NCBI RefSeq assembly: GCF_964199755.1
Contig: NC_133896.1
Location: forward strand, 94,364,200-94,428,199
Length of the DNA: 64,000 bases
Direction of reading: 5' to 3'
DNA from: Larus michahellis
Taxonomy: Eukaryota > Chordata > Aves > Charadriiformes > Laridae
Every line of letters starts with the position of its first letter. The stretch's first letter is position 1. The translations under genes and the position numbers were made by a program. Positions 1 to 8,110 of this stretch are shown piece after piece. The notes beneath the pieces were generated by a model. The model had not been told where the DNA came from, did no database searches, and was given only the letters and a program-made list of their open reading frames with translations.

Positions 1-42
1 ATCTCCAAAGATACTTAGCCCTCTCAGTCTTTTTTCTATGGT

Positions 43-375
43 ATGTGTGCAGACCAGAGCATCTGTGAGTTCACACAGCTGCTTCTTGTGGGGGACTTCA
101 ATTTCCCAGATGTCTGCTGGAAATACTACGCAGCAGAGAGGGAACAGTCCCAGAGGTTCCTGGAGTGTGTGGAAGACAACTTCCTAACACAGCTGGTGAA
201 GGAACCAACTAGGGGAAGTGCCCTACTGGACCTACTGTTTGTTAACAGAGAAGGTCTTGTGGGGGATGTAAAGGTTGGAGGTCGTCTTGGGCACAGTGAC
301 CATGAAATGGTAGAATTTTCAATTCTTGGTGAGGCAAGGCGGGGAGCCAGCAGAACTGCCACCTTGGATTTCTGA
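43..375 (+). CDS. CR1 ORF2 endonuclease domain, C-terminal part (ends at premature TGA)
   Basis: This is the tail half of the apurinic-like endonuclease that nicks target DNA to start target-primed reverse transcription. Visible motifs are GDFNFPD at residues 17-23 with the catalytic-type Asp/Asn, RFLECVEDNFLTQ around 38-50, EPTRG..LLDLLF around 54-66, and the SDH triad at 85-87 in LGHSDHEMVEF. The ATG at 43 is only the first Met in the open frame; the native start would be roughly 150-200 codons upstream. The frame stops at TGA 373-375. It then continues in the same phase with RADFSLFRS, the normal CR1 linker, so the stop is a point mutation and not a frameshift. It is not expected to make a functional protein. 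Confidence 0.85.
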   Translation: MCADQSICEFTQLLLVGDFNFPDVCWKYYAAEREQSQRFLECVEDNFLTQLVKEPTRGSALLDLLFVNREGLVGDVKVGGRLGHSDHEMVEFSILGEARRGASRTATLDF

Positions 376-402
376 AGGGCAGACTTTAGCCTGTTTAGGA
401 GC

Positions 403-2442
403 ATGGTCGAGAGTGTCCCTTGGGAGGCAGTTTTGAAGAGCAAAGGTGCCCAGGAAGGCTGGTCATACTTCAAGCAGGTGCTCTTAGAAGCACAGGAGAA
501 GGCCATCCCCATGTCTCGAAAAACAAGCCGATGGGGAAGAAGACCAGCCTGGCTAAATAGAGAGCTTCAGCTGGACCTCAGGAAAAAAAGGAAAGCTTAC
601 ATTCTCTGGAAAAGGGGGTTGGCAACTTATGTGGATTGTCAAGATATAACGAAGTTATGTAGGGGGAAAATTAGAAGGGCCAAAGCTCAAGCAGAACTCA
701 GCTTGGCCACTGCAGTTAAAGACAATAAGAGATTCTTTCCGTATATCAATAGAAAGACTAGGGAAAATGTAGGCCCACTGATGAATGAGACGGGTGCCCT
801 AGTGGTGGAAGACACAGAGAAGGCAGAGTTACTGAATGCCTTCTTTTCTTCGGTCTTCACTGCTAAAGGTGTCCCTCACGAATCCCATACCCTGGAGGCA
901 AGGGGGAAGGTCTGGAGAGAGGAAGATTTTCCCTCAGTTGAGGAGGACCGGGTCAGAGACCGCTTGGCCAAGCTGGACATTCATAAGTCCATGGGCCCTT
1001 ATGGGATGCACCCGCGAGTGCTGAGAGAGCTGGCAGATGTTATTGCTAGACCACTCTCCATCGTCTTTGAAAGGTCATGGGGAACAGGAGAGGTGCCTGA
1101 GGACTGGAGGAAGGCTAACATCACTCCAATCTTCAAAAAAGGCAAGAAGGAGGACCCAGGGAACTACAGGCCGGTTAGTCTCACCTCTGTCCCTGGGAAG
1201 GTAATGGAGCGACTCATTCTGGATGTCGTCTCCAAACACGTTGAGGAACAGGAAGTTATTGGAAGTGGTCAACATGGATTTACCAAGGGTAAATCATGCT
1301 TGACCAATCTGATAGCTTTCTATGATGTTATAACGGGTTGGCTGGATGAGGGGAGAGCCGTAGATGTCATCTACTTTGACTTTAGCAAGGCTTTTGACAC
1401 TGTCTCCCGTAACATCCTCATTAGGAAGCTGAGGAAGTATGGGCTAGATGAGGTGACAGTGAGGTGGATTGAGAGCTGGCTGTGTGACAGAACTCAGAGG
1501 GTTGTGATCAGTGGCATAGAGTCTAGTTGGAGGCCTGTAACCAGTGGTGTCCCCCAGGGGTCAATACTTGGTCCAATTTTGTTCAGTATATTCATTAATG
1601 ACCTGGATGATGGGACAGAGTGTATCCTCAGCAAGTTCACTCATGATACCAAACTGGGAGGGGTGGCTGATACTGCAGAGGGCCGTGCTGCCATCCAGCG
1701 TGACCTGGACAGGCTGGACAGCTGGGCAGAGAAGAACCTAATGAGGTTCAACAAAAGCAAGTGCAAGGTCCTCCACCTGGGGAGGAAGAATGCTAAGCAC
1801 CAGTATAGGTTAGGGGTGGAGCTGCTGGGAAGTAGTTCTGAGGAGAAAGATCTGGGGGTCCTGGTAGACAGTAAACTATCCATGAGCCAACAATGTGCCT
1901 TTGTTGCCAAGAAGGCCAATGGAATCCTGGGCTGCATAGGGAAGAGTGTGGCCAGTAGGTCAAGGGAGGTCATTCTCCCCCTCTACTCTGCACTGGTGAG
2001 GCCACAACTGGAATACTGTGTCCAGTTTTGGGCTCCCCAGTTCAAGAGAGACAGGGAACTGCTGGAGAGAGTCCCGCGTAGGGCAACAAAGAGGATTGAG
2101 GGACTGGAGCATCTCCCTTATGAGGAAAGGCTGAGAGAGCTGGGACTCTTTAGCCTGGAGAAGAGAAGGCTGAGGGGAGACCTTATTAATGTTTACAAGT
2201 ATCTAAAGGAGGGTGGGTTTAAGGAGCATGGTGTCAGACTCTTTTCAACGGTTCCCAGTGACAGGACGAGGGGCAATGGGCACAAGTTGGAACATAGGAA
2301 GTTCTGTTCAAATACACGGAAAAACTTCTTTACGGTGAGGGTGACAGAGCACTGGAACAGGCTGCCCAGGGAGGTTGTGGAGTCCCCTTCTCTGGAGACT
2401 TTCAAGACTTGCCTGGATGCAGTCCTGAGTGATGTGCTGTAG
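403..2442 (+). CDS. CR1 ORF2 reverse transcriptase and C-terminal domain, catalytic box mutated (FTHD)
   Basis: This 679-codon open frame encodes the CR1 reverse transcriptase, which copies the element's RNA at the nicked target. Motifs in order: NYRPVSLTS (from residue 254), [12 protein letters not shown], motif [11 protein letters not shown] with catalytic D326, motif B SGVPQGS (381-387), motif C at 412-415, then [20 protein letters not shown], the [26 protein letters not shown] region and the terminal [20 protein letters not shown] block. Motif C reads FTHD in place of FADD, so the first of the two paired catalytic aspartates is His. The ATG at 403 is internal; the frame continues upstream in phase to the TGA at 373. 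Such a long frame with so few lesions suggests a recent insertion, but this copy should be catalytically dead. Confidence 0.92.
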   Translation: MVESVPWEAVLKSKGAQEGWSYFKQVLLEAQEKAIPMSRKTSRWGRRPAWLNRELQLDLRKKRKAYILWKRGLATYVDCQDITKLCRGKIRRAKAQAELSLATAVKDNKRFFPYINRKTRENVGPLMNETGALVVEDTEKAELLNAFFSSVFTAKGVPHESHTLEARGKVWREEDFPSVEEDRVRDRLAKLDIHKSMGPYGMHPRVLRELADVIARPLSIVFERSWGTGEVPEDWRKANITPIFKKGKKEDPGNYRPVSLTSVPGKVMERLILDVVSKHVEEQEVIGSGQHGFTKGKSCLTNLIAFYDVITGWLDEGRAVDVIYFDFSKAFDTVSRNILIRKLRKYGLDEVTVRWIESWLCDRTQRVVISGIESSWRPVTSGVPQGSILGPILFSIFINDLDDGTECILSKFTHDTKLGGVADTAEGRAAIQRDLDRLDSWAEKNLMRFNKSKCKVLHLGRKNAKHQYRLGVELLGSSSEEKDLGVLVDSKLSMSQQCAFVAKKANGILGCIGKSVASRSREVILPLYSALVRPQLEYCVQFWAPQFKRDRELLERVPRRATKRIEGLEHLPYEERLRELGLFSLEKRRLRGDLINVYKYLKEGGFKEHGVRLFSTVPSDRTRGNGHKLEHRKFCSNTRKNFFTVRVTEHWNRLPREVVESPSLETFKTCLDAVLSDVL

Positions 2443-2520
2443 GCAATCCTGCTTTAGCAGGGGAGTTGGACTAGATGATCTCTAGAGGTCCCTTCCAACT
2501 CTGAAGATTCTGTGATTCTT

Positions 2521-4134
2521 GGAGTGCATCAACATGGAGAATATAAAAATTCAGATTAATCCTGTCCCAAATCTGGTAACAGAAGGTTATAAGGGCTGTG
2601 CTTTAGTAAACTACACAGGCAAGGGCGTACATTGGTTTGTCATCCATCCAGACGAGAATACTCTTTCTGTAGAATTTTTCTAGAGTAGAGAAAGCCGATG
2701 GAATGATAACTGGTTTCGCTCCTTTTACTAATTAGTTTCACACTGTGATTCTCAAGAAGAATTAAAGATCATAGGTTTGCAGCTGAGATCCTTGATCTTT
2801 AGTGTATAGTGAAAGTCTTACTGAGACATCTAAATCTGGCAAAGAACACAAAAAAGGTCAAGCCCTTGCCAAGAGAGCAATTACTGCACTCCCAAGTTTG
2901 GCTTCCAAAGCACCTGGTAGTATTGCAGAAAATCCTGCTGAACACATCTGTAGAAAATCCAAAGTTCCTATCTGTGAAACAGGAAGGTTCCAGGCAGAAT
3001 AGTTGAAGCCGTACCATAGTACTATATCTCAGAGTCTTTGGTCTTTGTAACAGCCAGGTGGTGGAGGTAGAAGTAATTTCCCCAACCTAGCAGATTCAAC
3101 GGCAGCATGGAGAAGTGAAATGAGCTGCCATCAATAATCATGAATTTCTCAGTTCTAAAGGGATACAGTTGAAGCGCATGACCTGCTTAGAAAGAATTTC
3201 ACTGGAGTTGTGTAAGATTTTTCAGAAGTAAAACTGTAGGTAAATATGTAATAAAACTTTCTCGTTGCTGGGGTGTCTGTAAAGCTATACAGATTAAGAT
3301 GATACTGAGAACTGTTGCTGAACTTTGAATCCAATCTAATGAGGGCAATCAGCTTATCTGAGTTGCAGAGACTTGCTGTGACTTACCGTAGTTCAAGCAT
3401 GCTTTATTCTGACTGTAGCAAGGTCTGTCTTCCCAGTGGATGGGTGAAAATTGTTCCATGTAGACTATAATTTGTGGGATGGCTTGAGCCAATGTGGCCC
3501 CTTACTATCACTAAAAGCGGAGGTCGTGCTCTTTGGACCACCTCTGATGTTCATCACACCCCTCTGTGAGCCAGTTTAGCTACCTCATGTAGCAGGAAAC
3601 TGACCCAGCAGAAGAATCTGTATGGTCTTCTGCTGGACTAATAGGTTAAATCTGATCATAAAGGGCCTTGGTAAGCACTGGGCTGACATACTGGAGGGGG
3701 TGGGATGCGGGTCAGCAGTGGATTCAAAGGGAAAGAAAGGGCAGGAGATGAGGAAAGGGGTGTGTGGGGGGGTACTGTTGCAGTGATAGCAGGACAAGCT
3801 GAGATGTGCGTGTGAAATAAGTGTGGCACGAAACGGTTACTTTCTGACCCATAAAGCTTTGCTGGACTTTGAGCATGCTGTAGAACAGCCGTAGTTTAAC
3901 TGAGAGTGAGCCTAGTTGCAGAGGGCATGAGCTGGTTTCCCAGAGCTGAAGCCTTTGTCAGTGCTGGCTTTCTACAAGAATGTAGCCAGCTAAAAAGTAT
4001 TTCACAAATAAAACATTGGTGAAAAAATAAAGTTTTTGGAGGCATGTGAAACTAGGTCAGCTATAGCAAGTAAACTGAGTGAGGAAAGAAAGGAGCGGGT
4101 GGAAAAAATTGTTTTGCTGTTTGTGAAATGAAAG
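2521..4134. other. Intergenic, AT-rich; one candidate terminal exon, otherwise nothing recognised
   Basis: This stretch lies between the large CR1 and an older CR1 fragment. Apart from the open segment at 2803-3002 (listed separately), I see no domain, RNA gene or clear repeat. Short GT-rich and G-rich tracts occur near 3740-3780. Confidence 0.5.
2803..3002 (+). other. Candidate terminal coding exon or chance ORF, unrecognised
   Basis: A possible acceptor (cttgatctttag, AG at 2801-2802) is followed by a frame open for 65 codons to TAG at 3000-3002. The predicted peptide is hydrophilic, rich in Lys, Ser and Ala, and begins YSESLTETSKSGKEHKKGQ. It would follow a phase-1 intron. A second + frame (2809-3006) and one minus frame (2799-3017) are also open across the same bases. 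The cause is therefore simply low stop density in all frames, which weakens the coding case. The polypyrimidine tract is short. I recognise no family. It could be the tail of a + strand gene whose body lies left of the window, or nothing. Confidence 0.15.
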
Positions 4135-4480
4135 GGGTGACCTCATCGCAGTTTACAACTTCCTCAAGTGGGGGCAGGGGAGGGGGAGGTGCTGATCTCC
4201 TCTCTCTGGTGACCAGCGATAGGACACAAGGAAATGGAATGAAGCTGCATCAGGGGAAGTTCAGACTGGACACTAGGAAAAGGCTCTTCACTGAGAGGGT
4301 GGTCAGTCACTAGAACAGGCTCCCCAGGGAAGTGGTCACAGCACCAAGCCTGTCAGAGTTCAGGGGGTGTCTGGATGACGCTCTTAGTCATATGGTTTAG
4401 TTTTCGGTAGTCCTGCAAGGAGCAGGAAGTTGGACTCGATGATCCTTGTGGGTCCCTTCTAACTTGAGATATTCTATGAA
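4135..4480 (+). mobile_element. CR1 3' fragment, degraded
   Basis: The sequence runs from a match to the CR1 'GDLI.VYN.LK' coding segment (gacctcatcgcagtttacaacttcc) through DRTQGN..KLHQGKF and the [13 protein letters not shown] block to a 3' UTR ending gttggactcgatgatccttgtgggtcccttctaact...attctatgaa. The reading frame is broken, including a tag stop where family members have tgg in 'HWN', and a G-rich insertion sits at about 4165-4190. It is older than the element at 1-2520 and 5'-truncated. Confidence 0.9.
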
Positions 4481-4772
4481 AGGTTTTTGTTTCCAAACTT
4501 ATTAACTGAGTCACTAGAAACTTCTTGCTTTGAAATTTTGTATCTGACTTAAATTTTTAAAAGAAAATTTAAAAAGCTTTTAAAAAATGTGTACTGTAAG
4601 CCAGTGTGTGTCAAAGCATTTTTGTTTGGTAAGAAATGAAGTTTGCAGATAGTCTGAAAACAATTTCCCTGTCCTCAAAAAGAAAAATGTTGTTTTGTCT
4701 GTTGTATAGCCCTTAGTTAAGTGGTGTAAGTATGGGCATTTCGTACTGGTTTCTGCTTTTTGTGTTGTAGAT

Positions 4773-5053
4773 CAGTGGTCTCCAATTTTTTTTTTGATTG
4801 TGCACCCCATCAGTAAAATATTTTGAACATACACACCCAATTTATGTATATTTATTTATAAATTATATACACGTGCTACTATACTCAAGTAGTAGTACAT
4901 TATAAAACACGTACAAAGATAGAAATTAAAAAAGGATGATATAAGGATGAAGTAAACAGTATTTAATTTTTTAATTTTGTTAACGGTGTAAAAATATTTT
5001 CTTCATGCACCACAATGGATTGCCTTGCATACACCCCACTTTGTAGACCACTG
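4773..5053. mobile_element. Probable hAT-type MITE (281 bp) with terminal inverted repeats and 8-bp target duplication
   Basis: The left end reads CAGTGGTCTCCAA; the right end, reverse-complemented, reads CAGTGGTCTACAA (12 of 13 match). The flanking octamers ttgtagat (4765-4772) and atgcagat (5054-5061) match at 6 of 8 positions, as expected of an aged hAT 8-bp duplication. CAGNGGT... ends are typical of the Charlie branch of hAT elements. The interior is about 75% A+T with no open frame, so it is non-autonomous. Subterminal CACCCC/GGGGTG stretches occur on both sides. Superfamily assignment is inferred from TIR and TSD; no family name is claimed. Confidence 0.75.
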
Positions 5054-6779
5054 ATGCAGATAATCCATTTTAAGATTCTCAAAATGCACAGGAATGTGGA
5101 AGCTAGCGGCACCTTAGTGCTACAGTTCTCTATTCTGCCAGGTTTGATTCTTTTGAATTACCAGCCAAGCAATCACATTCAGATTTTTGTTGAAGACAAT
5201 ATTGAAAAGAAAAAAAAAAAAAAAAAATCTTCGAATGTGAGAAAACGTTGATGAGTGGAAGGGTGGGAGGGAGTTAGGACTCAGTATAAGAAACCTGACT
5301 CTGGTACAGATGAAGCTGCCAATGAAACTGTCACAAAACAAGGAAACAGACTTGAAACAGGGCTGTATAGCTGGAGAGGAAGCTGTGGTATCTTGTAATA
5401 ACTGAGTCAGATCCTGTTAGTTGCCAAGGAGCAATACTGAAGACCGAATGAAGTCAGTCATTATTCCTGGCCTATGTGACTGAGCTGCTCTGCAAGGGCT
5501 ACTTACTTGGTTAAACTGTGTTATTACGTCATGCTTAAAGGTTTAGCATCTGAAATAGTTATGTTGTTATGTCGTGTCAAGGCATCAGGTGTAGCTGTTT
5601 TGGTGCTGTTTGCAACCTGTGGGGAGACAGAACCCTGTGCTTAACACCACAGCTATAAAATGAGAGGAGAACACCACTTTCATATTCAGGCCCTCTCACT
5701 GCATAGACACAAGCAAATAGCAGCCGCCACCCTTCCAGGCTGGCTTCTCAGTCACGTTCTTTAGTGTTGTCATCAAGCTGGCATAAGTCATCCATAGTAG
5801 TAAACCTGCTTGGATTTTAAGGATACAAATCATAAAATTTCTTCAGGCTTATCCAGGAACTTTATGAGAACCAGACTAGGGACGTCTTTCTTTTTCTCAT
5901 TATCTACGGAGATGAGTGCCATGTGTCACCATATGCTGCTCTCCTAGACTGCCTCCTGGCATTGTATCTTAGGTTGGAGTGATGCTGAGCTGGAGACTAG
6001 TGGAAGGGAGGGGTAGTGCTATCAAAATAGGAGCAAAGACTGTATGACACAGGGCCATGACACATCCAGTTGGTTCCCCTTATGCTATTGCTCTCTGTGC
6101 ACCAAGACGGAAACACCGGTGTAAGTGGGCCTTGTGTATGCTTTATTGGAAATCAGCCTGGTTAGATGTTGATGCATGTTGCTGCAGTGAGTTTGGTTGG
6201 GCACGTAGTCTTGAACTTGCTGGATTCTAACTTCCTGCACTATAACGTACCTTTGCCTTCGGTTTCCTCGCTTGTCCAATAAGAGCTCTGTTTGCAGTCC
6301 TCAAAAGAGAAAACTCCAAAAGCACCTGGCATTGTTGTGTGGAAGAAATAGCAGCAGCATCACATCTGTGTGTGGTGCACAGCTGATACTTAGGTTATAG
6401 ACCTGAATCTTTGCATAAAAGTGGTGTCTTAAGTGCATAGTTATGTGTTCCAAAGTTGTGGACTCAGAACAGCCTCACAGGTTACCAGCTGCTTAACAGG
6501 TGTCTGGCAATAAGTGATATATGTTCTTAACCTGCTCCAGTTGCAGAGGAATGTGTCTAACTTAAACGGATAATTTGGTCAAATGGCTAGCGGCTGTCAG
6601 GTACCACAGGTCACGTAGCTGCTGTAATTGGATTGTTTTGGCTCATGTGACAATGCCTTAATTCATCTTCACACTTTCTTAGTATTTAAAGCCTGTAGTA
6701 TTCTTGTATAACTAGTTCCATTTCTAGAAGAGAAGACATAATAATTTACCTGTGTGCTTTTCTTTTTCTTTTGCTTCAG
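5054..6779. other. Intergenic; poly(A) tract, otherwise nothing recognised
   Basis: The stretch holds an A18 run at 5210-5227 and ordinary single-copy-looking DNA. No domain-bearing frame or RNA gene is seen. A strong pyrimidine tract at its right end leads into the candidate exon at 6780. Confidence 0.5.
5210..5227. repeat. Poly(A) tract (A18)
   Basis: An uninterrupted run of 18 A follows attgaaaag. It is not attached to a recognisable retroelement. Confidence 0.95.
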
Positions 6780-6841
6780 ATCTTAAATCAGAAGCAAAGA
6801 ATTGCTCTGTGGACCAAACAACAATGGAAGAGAAGCGGTAG
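6780..6841 (+). other. Candidate last coding exon of a + strand gene (possible CD58-like tail)
   Basis: A textbook acceptor (17-base pyrimidine-rich tract tttctttttcttttgcttcag, AG at 6778-6779) precedes a short frame. It reads, after a split codon, LKSEAKNCSVDQTTMEEKR and stops at TAG 6839-6841. It is charged and would fit a cytoplasmic tail. A second phase also gives a short basic tail of 24 residues, so the frame is ambiguous. The following ~900 bases are AT-rich, without repeats, and could be a 3' UTR. In mammals CD58 lies downstream of ATP1A1 in convergent orientation, which matches strand and position here. I found no Ig or transmembrane exon upstream in the window, so identity is unproven. 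Confidence 0.22.
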
Positions 6842-7809
6842 AATTCAACAGTGAAGGAGCTGCTATTTTTTCTTTTGGGGGTTTTCCACCAGCACTTAAG
6901 TTATCCATAAAGAAGTGCTTTGAAGACCAGCTGAGCTGTTCCCAGTGCCCATTTTTCTTTCTCAGGACGGACAGACTCTTTTTCTAGTGTTACTGCATGA
7001 AGATAAATAGGCCAAATCATGCACAAAATGTTTTCTATTGTTTTGTATCCAGTTTTAACAAACAGTGCTCTACTAACACAGAATGTAAGAGCTAAGGACT
7101 TTTTTATAATTGGTATTTAGAGCTTAACAAAGTCAGACCCGTTTGCATGAATGCAGATAAATCAAAAACTAATCATCTTTCTATGGAATTTTGGATCAGT
7201 ACCTTTTTATAGTCAGAAGAAAGATGGTTCATCCTTCAGCAGTTCCAGATGGATGGAAGTTCGCCTTTGCTAGTCTCACTTCTCCAGCAGGAGCTCAATG
7301 CTCCAGACAAATATTCTCCGAGATAGCTATCTCCTGAAATTGGCAGAAGACCGGCAAACTGATCATCTCCTAATGGTGGTTGACTTTGTGATAAAGCTAC
7401 AATTCAGTTTACTGCTGCATTGAAATGAAGCTGCTGCTGTTAGCAGTGGTTTGGGGTTTTTTTCTTAGAACTTTTGATGTCTTTTGCATTTTTGGGGTTC
7501 TTTTTTTATGTCTTAGCTCTGCTTCACATTATTCTAAAAGAATGTCAACCTTATTTCTAAAGAATAATATATTTTAGGTTGCTTGTGACTGGAAAGAAAA
7601 CTTGAAAACTGAGGTCATAAATACACTGAAGCTCAAAAAGAATCAGAAAAAAGAATACCATGTATTAATTTTTTCAGAACATCAAGCTATGGAGTGTGTT
7701 TCATGATTTCTGCATGCTGATTGTCTATGAAAGCTGAAAGCCATTTCAATTGACTGTGAACTTGGTATGTGTAAAGAATCATGAAGGTTTGACAATGATA
7801 ACCAGAGAT
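6842..7809. other. AT-rich unique sequence, possible 3' UTR; no gene seen
   Basis: The stretch follows the candidate exon at 6780. It contains T-rich runs and no canonical AATAAA that I could place on the + strand. No coding signal or known repeat is visible. Confidence 0.4.
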
Positions 7810-8110
7810 CAGAAACTCCTCCTTCATCTTCTCTCTTGTTTCAACTTACGCCCATTATCTCTTGTTCCCCCACCACGCACTACTGTGAAGAACGTGTCTC
7901 CATCTTCTTGATGATCAGCTTGTAGGTGCAGGAAGGCTGCTGTTAGGTACCCTCCCAAAGCCTACTCTTCTCCAGGCTTGAACAAGTATGGTGCTTTCAG
8001 CTTCTCCTCGCAGTTCAGGTGCTCTGACCATCTTGGTAGCCCTCCACTGGACTTACTCTAATTTTATTGATGTCTATCTTCTTGAAGGGGCTCAAAACTT
8101 CCTTACGCTG
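7810..8110 (-). mobile_element. CR1-type LINE fragment, minus orientation, old
   Basis: Read on the minus strand, this shows the CR1 segment that on the + strand appears as aaggctgctgtta...ctcttctccaggctt...cttctcctcgcagttcaggtgctctgacc...ttggtagccctccactgga. That is the reverse complement of the '[27 protein letters not shown]' coding region plus sequence upstream of it. No 3' tail is present, and the frame is destroyed by substitutions and indels. It is the only clear minus-strand CR1 copy in the window. Confidence 0.8.

Larger units (their letters stand above)
1..2520 (+). mobile_element. CR1 non-LTR retrotransposon (LINE), 3' two-thirds, long ORF with one in-frame stop
   Basis: The element carries the C-terminal half of an APE-type endonuclease (GDFNFPD and GHSDHEMVEF motifs), a reverse transcriptase and the conserved CR1 C-terminal region. 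These are followed by a 78-bp 3' UTR that ends in the CR1-typical stretch ggtcccttccaact...gattctgtgattctt. The endonuclease N-terminus and any ORF1 are missing. Either the element continues beyond the left edge or it is 5'-truncated within the first ~40 bases, where the match to the family fades. Two frames that should be one (43-375 and 403-2442) share phase and are split by a TGA at 373-375. The 3' tail has about two imperfect 8-bp units. CR1 integrates without obvious target duplications, and I see none. Family assignment is secure; the subfamily is not determined. Confidence 0.95.

Noticed and set aside
6060..6125. Possible short exon (LVPLMLLLSVHQDGNTG before gtaagt)
   Set aside because: The acceptor has no pyrimidine tract, and the hydrophobic part is too short for a membrane helix.
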